Part shown: in pieces, positions 38,881 to 46,647 of the stretch
Layout of the letters: each line of letters starts with the position of its first letter
Numbering within the stretch: the first letter of the stretch is position 1
Origin: Verrucomicrobiaceae bacterium
GTDB lineage: Bacteria > Verrucomicrobiota > Verrucomicrobiia > Verrucomicrobiales > Verrucomicrobiaceae
Direction of reading: 5' to 3'
Assembly: GCA_016713035.1 (NCBI GenBank)
Contig: JADJPW010000001.1
Span: 124,001-188,000, forward strand
Length of the DNA stretch: 64,000 bases
Notes under the pieces: generated by a model
The model's database searches: none
Told to the model about the DNA's origin: nothing
Seen by the model: the letters and a program-made list of their open reading frames with translations, nothing else
Program-made: the position numbers and the translations under genes

Positions 38881-39362
38881 GGAGTATCTGTCTGTGGTTG
38901 GGATTTGTAGCGTGCGTAGCGCTCACGCTGCTCAGGCGTGAGATTCGCTGGGTCAAAGCGGGCATCGGGGATGCTGTTGATGCGGGAGTGGATCACGTTG
39001 GCCATGTCCTCGGCGCAGCGCTTGATGTGATCGGCATTTTCACCAGCAAAGAGGTCGTCCACCGTGCTGCGAAACAGCACCAGCCAGTGATCGAATTTAT
39101 CCCGACCCATGTCCGTGAGCGGCACCAACCGAGCATGCGCTACGAGTGGATTCCCCGTGAATCCGCCACTGCGGAACATCACAGTCTCCCAAAAGGCGTA
39201 CATCTTCGGTAAATGCGTCTGCCAATTCGTCTGCGCCACATCATCGAAGATGTGTCCCAACACGGCATCCGACCTGACTCGGTCGTAGAAGGTATTGACG
39301 AGCAATTCTATCTCGGTTCGACCTAGTAGGTCGGGATTATTTGCGGGTTCAGAAACGGTCAT
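38877..39362 (-). CDS. Group III truncated haemoglobin
   Basis: This 2-on-2 globin probably detoxifies or binds nitric oxide in the cytoplasm. Family features are visible: an N-terminal helix ending in FYDRVRSDAVLGHIF, the WQTHLPKMYAFWETVMF stretch, GNPLVAHARLVPL with the proximal His, and HFDHWLVLFRSTVDDLF-type G-H helices. The frame is open to a TTG at 39404; the ATG at 39362 is preferred, 66 bp from the shared palindrome. It is the first cistron of the nirK operon, which supports a role in NO handling. Confidence 0.88.
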   Translation of the reverse strand: MTVSEPANNPDLLGRTEIELLVNTFYDRVRSDAVLGHIFDDVAQTNWQTHLPKMYAFWETVMFRSGGFTGNPLVAHARLVPLTDMGRDKFDHWLVLFRSTVDDLFAGENADHIKRCAEDMANVIHSRINSIPDARFDPANLTPEQRERYARYKSQPQTDTP

Positions 39363-39427
39363 GCAAAACCGATCATAGAGCGCCATTCGCACGATACTCC
39401 GCAAGCCCTGTCAAGATTTGTGCTTTA

Positions 39428-39451
39428 ATTGCGGAACTCGGCTTCCGTAAT
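39428..39451. promoter_or_regulatory. 24-bp palindrome, putative NO-responsive operator between globin-nirK and norEF
   Basis: The sequence is ATTGCGGAA-N6-TTCCGTAAT, a near-perfect dyad. The same dyad is found at 45018-45041 in front of norC and nsrR, and I did not notice a third copy elsewhere in the window. It lies between two divergent operons that both deal with nitrite or NO. The NsrR-like Rrf2 protein encoded at 45170 is the most likely binder; a CRP/FNR-type regulator is less likely because the half-site does not resemble TTGAT. Confidence 0.65.
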
Positions 39452-39538
39452 AAGATCATCATCACACTTTCGTTGAGTTCACACATGCAAATTCACGGAT
39501 CAATGCATCGTGGATTACCAAGTCCCGACCCTTTAATC

Positions 39539-40120
39539 ATGAAATCCACCGACCCATCACTTGCTGAACCATGGGAGCCACCCGGCGGCTTACTGGTATG
39601 GCTACTAGTAGTCGTTGAGATCGTCACCTTCGGCGCAGGAATCATCACCTTCCTTGCACAGGGGCGTGATCTTGCTGCGGAGTATGCCGCAGGGCGTGCA
39701 TTGCTGAACCAGCAGATGGCTTTCGCCAACACGCTGCTGCTTTTGACGGGCGGCTGGTGCATGGCCAATGGCATCCATGATTTACGCAGTGGAAACTCAC
39801 GAATCGCCCTCCGCTGGGTTATGGCTGCCATCACCACGGGTCTGCTGTTCACGGTTCTCAAAGGCGTCGAGTATGCGGACAAAGTGCAACACGGCATCGG
39901 TTTCGGTAGGGATGTATTTTTCACGTTTTATTATGCCCTGACTGGTTTTCATCTGGTGCATGTACTGGTAGCCGTGGTGCTGCTAGCCTTCATGGCACGG
40001 GGCATTCATAAAGGTCACTATCACCGGGAGAATCACTTGGATGTCGAGAGCAGCGGCATCTTCTGGCACATGTGTGATCTCATCTGGCTGCTGGTCTATC
40101 CCATTATCTATCTGTTATGA
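39539..40120 (+). CDS. norE: NorE, cytochrome c oxidase subunit III-like membrane protein
   Basis: The protein of about 193 residues has five predicted membrane helices and the haem-copper oxidase subunit III pattern (GGLLVWLLVVVEIVTFGAG, FYYALTGFHLVHVLVA, HYHREN, SSGIFWHMCDLIWLLVYPIIYLL). NorE supports the nitric oxide reductase of denitrifiers but is not catalytic. An alternative ATG at 39485 would add 18 residues. It overlaps norF by ATGA. Both genes diverge from the nirK operon at the shared palindrome. Confidence 0.88.
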   Translation: MKSTDPSLAEPWEPPGGLLVWLLVVVEIVTFGAGIITFLAQGRDLAAEYAAGRALLNQQMAFANTLLLLTGGWCMANGIHDLRSGNSRIALRWVMAAITTGLLFTVLKGVEYADKVQHGIGFGRDVFFTFYYALTGFHLVHVLVAVVLLAFMARGIHKGHYHRENHLDVESSGIFWHMCDLIWLLVYPIIYLL

Positions 40121-40347
40121 CTCGAGCCAACACACTCATCTGGGTTACACTCATGTTGCTGACGGCCCTGAGCTATTTTCTGGGGGAAAAAAGCACCGCT
40201 AGCGGCTTCATTCTGTTGCTCGCTGGCGTGAAGTTCACGCTTGTCGCGTGGCAATTCATGGATCTGCGTCACGCCTATATGCGCTGGAGCGTGGGGCTCG
40301 TATCGCTGCTAGTTCTCGTGCTAGGAATCGCCGCATTTCTGATCTGA
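40117..40347 (+). CDS. norF: NorF-like small membrane protein (cytochrome oxidase subunit IV family)
   Basis: A 76-residue protein with three hydrophobic helices and the COX4_pro pattern (LLLAGVKFTLVAWQFMDLRHAYMRW). It matches NorF in size and position, directly after norE with a four-base overlap. It is probably an accessory of the NO reductase complex. The downstream norD gene is on the other strand, only two bases beyond its stop. Confidence 0.85.
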   Translation: MTRANTLIWVTLMLLTALSYFLGEKSTASGFILLLAGVKFTLVAWQFMDLRHAYMRWSVGLVSLLVLVLGIAAFLI

Positions 40348-40349
40348 TC

Positions 40350-42032
40350 TCACGCGGCCAGTTTGAGCCGGGCGAAGGCACCACACATGCTGGCCACGAG
40401 TGCTTTGGGGTTCGGAACGATGTCATAATGCTGACGGGCAAACATGCGGGGAAATTGCTCACGGGCACGTTTTTCAATGGCGAAGGCGTGGGTCATGATG
40501 CCGTGCTTGGTGCCGGTTTCGATAGCTTTGCGCACGTCACGGATGCCGTGTTCACCTTCATAGCGGTCGTAGTCGCATGGGCGGCCATCAGTGAGCAGGA
40601 AGATGACTTTTTTGGACGCGGTCTGGCGCATGAGCAGCTCCTGCGCGTGACGCAGTGCGGGGCCGATGCGGGTGTAGCCCTGCGCTTCCAGCTTGCCTAG
40701 TCGTGCGCGGGAGCTGTGCCATGGATCGGAGAAATCTTTGACCAAATGAAAGCCGCACTGGCGGCGTGTGTTGCTGCTGAAGCCTGCCACAGCAAAGGTT
40801 TCGATGAACTCCTCCATCACCTCAGCCACGCAAAAGAGTGTCTCACGGATGGTATCGAGAACGCGGGCATCGTCGATCCAGGCATCGGTGGAAAAGCTCT
40901 GATCCATGAGAATGAGTGCGGCGACGTCATGAAGGCGGCGCTGACGCTGGATGTAAATGCGCTCATCCGCTGCATGGCCACTGTGTCGGGCGACTTGCGC
41001 GGCGATGACGGCGTCGATGTCTAGCTCCGGTCCATGGGGCTGGCGTTTCGCGCGTTGCGTCTGCGTGGCCAGCGCAGCGAGTTTTTTGCGCAGATCCAGG
41101 ATGACAGATCGGTGCCGCGTGGCGGTGGCCTGTGCCCAGGCGGGATCAGCCTCAGTGAGCAACTCTGGCTGCACATGACACCAGGCGGGCAGGTGGCGCT
41201 GCTTGCGATAATCCCACTCAGGATACGGGATGCCGCCTGCGGGTGCGGTGGTGCCGATTTCCAATGACAGGCCATCCATGACGATGTCACTACGATAGAT
41301 GGAGCGCGGTCGCTCACGCGTGCGCACGACGTGCTTCATGTCCACCGAGCGTAGGGCTTCGGCGTGCTCTTCGAGCTCGTCTTCATCGTCGGTTTTGCGA
41401 TTGAGCCCTGTGTATTCTTCCAGCGTCTCGGCTTTTTCAAAGGTGTGGATCGGCATCTCGGCCTCGACGGGCTGGTCTTCGTCGCCTTCGAGCACGGTGA
41501 CATTCGTTTGGCCGCGTCCTTCGATCTCGGTGACGTTTTCTGGCTGCTGCGCGGTGGGTTGATCACCGAGGAGGCTTTTTTTGACTTCCGCAGCCGGTGC
41601 GTGACTGAAGTCCGGTTGGCCGATGATCTGCCAAAAGTCCGCTTCTCCAAGTGATGGCCGCAATTCGTCGATTCGGGCCTGCAAGGTCGGCATTTCGGCT
41701 AAAAGTGCCTGCGGCTCGAAAAGGCGATTTTTCATCGCAAAGGCAGCAAGGAGTGTTTTGAGCTGAAACAGCGCCGCATTGGCCTCCAGCGTGTCTGCGC
41801 AGGAAAATTCCGATGGCAGAAAAACGCGCTCATGGTCGCAAAGCACGGCATTTGGTGTCTCGAACAAATTCACAGGCCGCTCGGCGATCATATTCGCCAG
41901 CAGGAAGAGCTGCTGACGGAGTGGTGCCAGCGAGACCCGCACGGTTGCAGCCTTCCGCTCCGCCGGTGTGATGAACAATCGGCGGTGCAGAGCCTTGAGG
42001 CCGAGAAAGAGGTTTTCTTCCCATTCAAACAT
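40350..42032 (-). CDS. norD: NorD, VWA-domain nitric oxide reductase activation protein
   Basis: The 560-residue protein ends in a VWA domain (~360-560) with the metal-site motif DQSFS in ALILMDQSFSTDAW and FLLTDGRPCDYDRYEGEHGI, both typical of NorD/CbbO-like proteins. The N-terminal half is helical with an acidic linker. NorD works with the NorQ ATPase to insert the non-haem iron into NorB. It is the last gene of the norCBQD operon, four bases after norQ. Confidence 0.92.
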   Translation of the reverse strand: MFEWEENLFLGLKALHRRLFITPAERKAATVRVSLAPLRQQLFLLANMIAERPVNLFETPNAVLCDHERVFLPSEFSCADTLEANAALFQLKTLLAAFAMKNRLFEPQALLAEMPTLQARIDELRPSLGEADFWQIIGQPDFSHAPAAEVKKSLLGDQPTAQQPENVTEIEGRGQTNVTVLEGDEDQPVEAEMPIHTFEKAETLEEYTGLNRKTDDEDELEEHAEALRSVDMKHVVRTRERPRSIYRSDIVMDGLSLEIGTTAPAGGIPYPEWDYRKQRHLPAWCHVQPELLTEADPAWAQATATRHRSVILDLRKKLAALATQTQRAKRQPHGPELDIDAVIAAQVARHSGHAADERIYIQRQRRLHDVAALILMDQSFSTDAWIDDARVLDTIRETLFCVAEVMEEFIETFAVAGFSSNTRRQCGFHLVKDFSDPWHSSRARLGKLEAQGYTRIGPALRHAQELLMRQTASKKVIFLLTDGRPCDYDRYEGEHGIRDVRKAIETGTKHGIMTHAFAIEKRAREQFPRMFARQHYDIVPNPKALVASMCGAFARLKLAA

Positions 42033-42035
42033 GGC

Positions 42036-42815
42036 TCATAGCGTCAATTCTATCACCTGCGTGATCGCAGCGAGTGCGTCAGGGTCATCTGTGAGCGGCT
42101 CGGCGATGGCGACAGTGGCGGCGTAGCGCGGCGGAAGTCCTGCACGAATGAGCTTCGCCGCATCGACGAGCAGGCGGGTGGAGACACTCTCCAGCAGCGA
42201 GAGCTCGGTGAGAGAGCGAACTTTTTTCGCGATGCTGACGAGGGAACGGGCTTGTTTGTCGTCGATGCCGGTTTCGCCAGTGAGGATTTTTATCTCGGTG
42301 TCCTCCGTGGGGTAGCCGAAGCCGAGTCCGATGAAGCGCTGACGGGTGGAGGGTTTCAGCTCCCGCATGCTGCGCTGGTAGCCGGGATTGTAGCTGATGA
42401 CGAGCATGAACTCCGGCGGTGCGTGCAGGGTTTCGCCGGTGCGGTCGAGAAACAGCTCGCGGCGATGATCGGTGAGGGAATGAATGACGACGATGGCATC
42501 TGCGCGGGCTTCTGCGACCTCATCGAGATAGAGGATGGCCCCTTCCCGCACGGCGCGGGTCACGGGACCGTCTGTCCAGCGTGTTTCCCCGCCGATGAGC
42601 AGGTGGCGTCCGAGTAAGTCAGTGGCCGTGGTGTCCTCGTTGCAGGAGACGGTGATGAGTGGGCGGCTGAGTTTGGCAGCCATGTACTCGACAAACCGCG
42701 TCTTGCCGCAGCCGGTGGGGCCTTTGAGCATGAGCGGCAATTTGGCCGCCCATGATTTGCTGAAGAGTTCGGCCTCGCGACCGGTTTCGAGGTAAAAAAC
42801 AGAACCAGTACTCAC
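42036..42815 (-). CDS. norQ: NorQ/CbbQ-type AAA+ ATPase
   Basis: The MoxR-related ATPase partners NorD for activation of nitric oxide reductase. Walker A is KGPTGCGKTRFVEY near residue 33, Walker B is AILYLDEVAEA near 95, and the sensor stretch VISYNPGYQRS is near 140. The start is GTG and overlaps the norB stop (GTGA), so it is translationally coupled to norB. The length of 259 residues is normal for NorQ. Confidence 0.93.
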   Translation of the reverse strand: MSTGSVFYLETGREAELFSKSWAAKLPLMLKGPTGCGKTRFVEYMAAKLSRPLITVSCNEDTTATDLLGRHLLIGGETRWTDGPVTRAVREGAILYLDEVAEARADAIVVIHSLTDHRRELFLDRTGETLHAPPEFMLVISYNPGYQRSMRELKPSTRQRFIGLGFGYPTEDTEIKILTGETGIDDKQARSLVSIAKKVRSLTELSLLESVSTRLLVDAAKLIRAGLPPRYAATVAIAEPLTDDPDALAAITQVIELTL

Positions 42816-44179
42816 GAGACAGTGGGCTGATCTTCAATGGCACGAACATCCGACTGCATGGCCTCAGCGGATGGCAGACCGAAGCGGCAGAAGTTGTAGA
42901 GGTAGAAGCAGATGCCGAGGAAGAAGAGGCAGGCTGCGAGGATGAGGCCGACGAAGTGGATCTCGATCTCCTTTTGCACGGCGAGGAAATCCATGCCCAT
43001 GCGGCGCTCCAGATTCACCTGCGTGATACCAGCGACGGCGAAGGCACCCGTCATGGCCGTCATGCCGATATTACTGAGCCAGAAGCCGTAGCTGGAAGCG
43101 GCATTATCCCAGAGCTTGCGTCCAGTGAGGATGGGCATGGCATAGGCGATCATGGCGAGATTGATCATGGCGTAGGCTCCCCAGAAGGCCATGTGACCGT
43201 GCATGGCGGTGACGAGTGTGCCGTGCGTGTACATATTTACCTGAGGCAGCGTGTGCGCGAAGCCGAGGAAGCCCGCACCGACGAAGGACATGATGGCGCT
43301 ACCGAGAGTCCAGTTCAGCGCGGTCTTGTTCGGATGGCGGCGACCGCCTTTCTTCGCCATGGCGAGAGCGTAGATAGCCATGCCGAGGAAGGCAAGCGGC
43401 TCCAGCGCGGAGAAGATGCCGCCGACCATGAGCCAGTACTTCGGTGCTCCGATGTAGTAGTAGTGGTGTCCGGTGCCGAGGATGCCGGAGAGGAAGGTGA
43501 AGCCGACGATGATGTAGAGCCATTTTTCCACGACCTCGCGGTCCACACCGGTGAGCTTGATGAGCAGGTAGCAGAGTAGAGCACCCATGATGAGCTCCCA
43601 CACGCCCTCTACCCAGAGATGCACGACCCACCAGCGGTAGAAGGAGTCGAGCGTCTGATTATCAAAGTCGATCATTCCTGGCAGATAGAGCAGCGCGGCG
43701 GTGAAGAGGCCAAAGAAGAGCACGATGGCCGTGGTGGTATAGCGCTTCCCATTCCAGATGGTCAATCCGATGTTCGCGATGAAAGCGAGCACATTGACCA
43801 CGACGAGGTAGTCGAGCGGTCGCGGGATTTCGAGGAACTTGCGACCTTCCCAGTAATTCAGGTGGTAGCCGATAATGGCGGCCACGCCGACGACGAGGAA
43901 GGAGATGAGCTGCACCCAGGCGAGCTTCGGCCACATGAGTTCGCGGTCTGCCTCCTCTGGGATGATGAAGTAGGCGCTACCCATGAAGCCGAGCAGTAGC
44001 CAGACGACGAGCAGATTGGTGTGCACAGCACGAGCCGTGTTGAAGGGGATGAACTCATGCAGCCCGTCCATGCCGATGCGGGCAAAGCCCATGATGAAGC
44101 CATAGACGATCTGGAGCACGAGCAGCGCCATCGCGGAGGCAAAGAACCAGTAGGCGATCTTTTGGGATTGGAATTTCAT
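42812..44179 (-). CDS. norB: Nitric oxide reductase large subunit (cNorB)
   Basis: NorB is the membrane haem b/b3-FeB subunit that turns two NO into N2O. About 12 helices are predicted. All ligand motifs are present: ARAVHTNLLVVW (low-spin haem His), HLWVEGVWELIMG (FeB His and Glu), GTGHHYYYIGAP (two FeB His), and HGHMAFWGAY (two haem His). At 455 residues it is the short, cytochrome c-dependent type without the quinol-oxidising N-terminal extension, matching the adjacent norC. Confidence 0.96.
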   Translation of the reverse strand: MKFQSQKIAYWFFASAMALLVLQIVYGFIMGFARIGMDGLHEFIPFNTARAVHTNLLVVWLLLGFMGSAYFIIPEEADRELMWPKLAWVQLISFLVVGVAAIIGYHLNYWEGRKFLEIPRPLDYLVVVNVLAFIANIGLTIWNGKRYTTTAIVLFFGLFTAALLYLPGMIDFDNQTLDSFYRWWVVHLWVEGVWELIMGALLCYLLIKLTGVDREVVEKWLYIIVGFTFLSGILGTGHHYYYIGAPKYWLMVGGIFSALEPLAFLGMAIYALAMAKKGGRRHPNKTALNWTLGSAIMSFVGAGFLGFAHTLPQVNMYTHGTLVTAMHGHMAFWGAYAMINLAMIAYAMPILTGRKLWDNAASSYGFWLSNIGMTAMTGAFAVAGITQVNLERRMGMDFLAVQKEIEIHFVGLILAACLFFLGICFYLYNFCRFGLPSAEAMQSDVRAIEDQPTVS

Positions 44180-44203
44180 GTTCGTCGAGAAAGGGAAAAG
44201 GTT

Positions 44204-44995
44204 TTATTTAGGCTGGGCGGCAGGCGCGGGGGCCGGAGTGGCAGGTGCCGCAGTCTCTGGATTCAGGCTGACGAGCCAGTCAGCGATTTCGATGACCTGC
44301 GCTTCGGTGATGGCGACGCCCACGAGCTTCGGCATTTTCGTGTCAGGCTTGGACTTTACCGGATCGCGAATCCACTCGATGATCTGGTCACGGGTCTTGC
44401 GGCGGAAAACGTCATCGAGTGGCGGAGCACCGATGAGGGCACCTGCGGCACCTCCTTGACCCTGGATCTGATGGCAACCGATGCAGGTGCCAGTGGTAAA
44501 GATGGCGGGCACTGGCTTTTTCAACGGTGCAGGGCCGCTGGAGGCCGCGACGGGCGTGCCTGTAGCTTGCAGGGCCTGGCGCAGCGGCGGATCAGCGGGG
44601 AAGCCATTTAGATCGACTTTCCCGCACCATTCGAGGAAGGCGATGGTGTTTTCGATCTGCTCATCGGTGAAGTTATACTGCACCATCTTGCGCTGGCCGG
44701 GGAACATGGCCTGCGGGTTTTTCAGGAAGATCTTCAGCCAGTCCTTGCCCCGGTTTTCGACCGTCTTGGTCAGCTCTGGGGCGTAATAAGCACCCTCGCC
44801 GAAAAGCGTGTGACAGCCCATGCAGTTATTCTCCTCCCAGATGCGTTTCCCTGCGGCGACAGCGGGCGTGATGTTCTTGGCATGAGTCTGGTCAGGCACC
44901 TTCAGATGCGTATCAAAAGAGAGCACCAGGAAGATGCCGGCAAAGACGGCGGTTCCTCCGAGGAAGAAGACTTTGGCTTGGAGTTTGGTCAGCAC
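44204..44995 (-). CDS. norC: NorC with an additional cytochrome c domain (dihaem)
   Basis: NorC is the membrane-anchored electron-entry subunit of cNOR. The N-terminus has one membrane helix (KVFFLGGTAVFAGIFLVL), then a cytochrome c domain with NNCMGCHTLFGEGAYYAPEL, the hallmark NorC sequence. Unlike the usual ~150-residue single-haem NorC, a second cytochrome c domain follows (~165-250) with CIGCHQ and a candidate axial Met in KMPKLVG, then an Ala/Pro tail. The start used is the GTG at 44995 (VLTKLQAK); the frame is open to 45073. It is the first gene of norCBQD and lies 23 bp from the palindrome. Confidence 0.9.
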   Translation of the reverse strand: MLTKLQAKVFFLGGTAVFAGIFLVLSFDTHLKVPDQTHAKNITPAVAAGKRIWEENNCMGCHTLFGEGAYYAPELTKTVENRGKDWLKIFLKNPQAMFPGQRKMVQYNFTDEQIENTIAFLEWCGKVDLNGFPADPPLRQALQATGTPVAASSGPAPLKKPVPAIFTTGTCIGCHQIQGQGGAAGALIGAPPLDDVFRRKTRDQIIEWIRDPVKSKPDTKMPKLVGVAITEAQVIEIADWLVSLNPETAAPATPAPAPAAQPK

Positions 44996-45017
44996 GGCGG
45001 CAGTCGGGTGAAGTTGT

Positions 45018-45041
45018 ATTGCGGAAATAGAGTTCCGTATT
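45018..45041. promoter_or_regulatory. Second copy of the 24-bp palindrome, putative operator for norCBQD and nsrR
   Basis: ATTGCGGAA-N6-TTCCGTATT matches the dyad at 39428-39451 in the outer nine bases of each arm except one base, while the six central bases differ. It lies 23 bp before the norC start and 129 bp before the nsrR start, a position suited to repression of norC and possibly autoregulation. An overlapping GAAATA-N8-TATTTC dyad shares the same centre region. Confidence 0.65.
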
Positions 45042-45169
45042 TCGTAGAGTGCCGCCCATAGCGACTCGCTCAAGTGACAACGACCGCCTTATCATGCGTA
45101 AGGGTGCGCAGATTTTGCTTTTTTGCCGCGCACGCTCTTATGTCGAGTATCAGTCCACCCACTTCAACC

Positions 45170-45652
45170 ATGCTAAAGATCGGAAAACTCGCCCAACAAG
45201 CCATCGCCGCTGCCACATACCTCGCGGAGCGCTATAATGCCGAAGGCACGCGTGTGAGCGCGGCGGAGATCGCCGATGCACGTGAGTTGCCTCGACCCGT
45301 AGTGGCAAAGCTACTAGCATCGCTCTCGCTCAATCACCTGACCACCGGCACCACGGGTCCCACTGGCGGCTACCGCCTTGCCCGCCCGCCAGAAAAAATC
45401 ACACTGCACGACATCGTAGCTGTGTTTGAGCGCATGGACATTCGTCCCATGTGCCCTTTCGGCCCAAATTACTGCGGCAACGGCACCCCCTGCCCTCTCC
45501 ACGATGCCATCTCCGTCGCCAGTGATCAGGTGGACGACTTCCTCAAAAGCCAACATCTCGGCCCCTTCCACAGGCAAGGTGGCAAAACCGCTGCGAGCCG
45601 CGTCATGAAAAAACCAGCAGCGAAAAAGAAGCATGCATCGAAAAAGCGCTAA
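45170..45652 (+). CDS. nsrR: Rrf2-family iron-sulfur transcription regulator, NsrR-like
   Basis: The 160-residue protein has an N-terminal winged helix (AQQAIAAATYLAERYNAEG, TTGPTGGYRLARPPEKITL) and three conserved cysteines in MCPFGPNYCGNGTPCPLH, spaced C-X6-C-X5-C as in cluster-binding NsrR/Rrf2 proteins. The tail is Lys-rich. Its position, diverging from norCBQD with a shared palindrome between, indicates a nitric oxide sensor. The ATG at 45170 is chosen because the wing-helix domain starts right there. Rrf2 specificity cannot be proved from sequence; an RsrR- or IscR-like redox sensor is the alternative. Confidence 0.82.
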   Translation: MLKIGKLAQQAIAAATYLAERYNAEGTRVSAAEIADARELPRPVVAKLLASLSLNHLTTGTTGPTGGYRLARPPEKITLHDIVAVFERMDIRPMCPFGPNYCGNGTPCPLHDAISVASDQVDDFLKSQHLGPFHRQGGKTAASRVMKKPAAKKKHASKKR

Positions 45653-45670
45653 TCAGCGCTTCTCACATCA

Positions 45671-46639
45671 TCAAAATGCATCGTAGAACGTTCCGATGTC
45701 GCCGGGCTCGGCGGCTGCATTGAAGGCAATGGCGGCACGGGGATGCTGATTGTGCAGACCGGTGAGCATGTAGGGCAGGTCGAAGCCCCAGCCGAGGTCT
45801 TGACGCAGCGGCTCGATGGATTCAGCGACGCATTTTAAGACGGGGCGCAATTGATACTGCGGTGAGCGCAGCAGCCCCAAGAGTAGCTCCATCGGGCAAT
45901 TGCCCGCACCACGGCCGAGCCCGGCAAAGGTGGCATCGAGGTAGTTCGCACCGAGGGCGATGGCTTCGATGGTATTCGCGTAGGCGAGCTGGAGGTTGTT
46001 GTGGGCGTGGATGCCGACCTCTTTACCGCCCGCTTTGGCGTATTGGAGGTATTTCTGCATGAGGCGGCGTGTCTGCGTGGGGTATAGAGCTCCAAAACTG
46101 TCCACCACGTAGATCGCCTGCGCCTCGGAGGGAGCGAGCAGCTCCAAACCGGCCTCCAGCTCGCAATCTCCCACCGTGGTGACGGCCATGAGGTTCACCG
46201 TGGTCTCGTAGCCTTTGTCATGGGCATCTTTGAGCATGTCCAGAGCCAGTGGCACCTGATGCACATAACAGGCCACACGGACGAGATCGACGACGCTGTC
46301 TTTTTTCTGCGGAATGTCCTCGTGATAGTCGCATTTGCCCGCATCGGCCATGATGGCGAGTTTCAGTGGTGTGGCGTTGTCCCCGACGATGCGCCGGATG
46401 TCCTCCTCACGGCAATACTTCCAGCAACCATGCTCACCGACTTTGATGTCTTTTTGCGAGGCCCGGTAGCCGATCTCCATGTAGTCGATGCCACCCGCGA
46501 CACAGGCCTCATACACGGCCTTCACGACTTGATCATCAAACTGGTGATTGTTCATGAGTCCACCGTCTCGGATCGTGCAGTCGAGCACACGGATTTCAGA
46601 GCGATGGGAGAGCCAGTCGGAGCAGTTTGGGTTGGCCAT
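45671..46639 (-). CDS. DRE-TIM aldolase family protein (4-hydroxy-2-oxovalerate aldolase/HMGL-like)
   Basis: The protein of 322 residues has the DRE-TIM metallolyase motif near the N-terminus (VLDCTIRDGGLMNNHQF), and the metal-binding His pair in VGIHAHNNLQLAYANT, with LDATFAGLGRGAGNCP following. These match the pyruvate carboxyltransferase/HMGL-like superfamily, nearest to 4-hydroxy-2-oxovalerate aldolase-type sequences. The exact substrate is unknown. It lies eight bases after the PPC-domain gene and may be the last gene of that unit, though it belongs to a different kind of metabolism. Confidence 0.82.
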   Translation of the reverse strand: MANPNCSDWLSHRSEIRVLDCTIRDGGLMNNHQFDDQVVKAVYEACVAGGIDYMEIGYRASQKDIKVGEHGCWKYCREEDIRRIVGDNATPLKLAIMADAGKCDYHEDIPQKKDSVVDLVRVACYVHQVPLALDMLKDAHDKGYETTVNLMAVTTVGDCELEAGLELLAPSEAQAIYVVDSFGALYPTQTRRLMQKYLQYAKAGGKEVGIHAHNNLQLAYANTIEAIALGANYLDATFAGLGRGAGNCPMELLLGLLRSPQYQLRPVLKCVAESIEPLRQDLGWGFDLPYMLTGLHNQHPRAAIAFNAAAEPGDIGTFYDAF

Positions 46640-46647
46640 GGGTTAAA

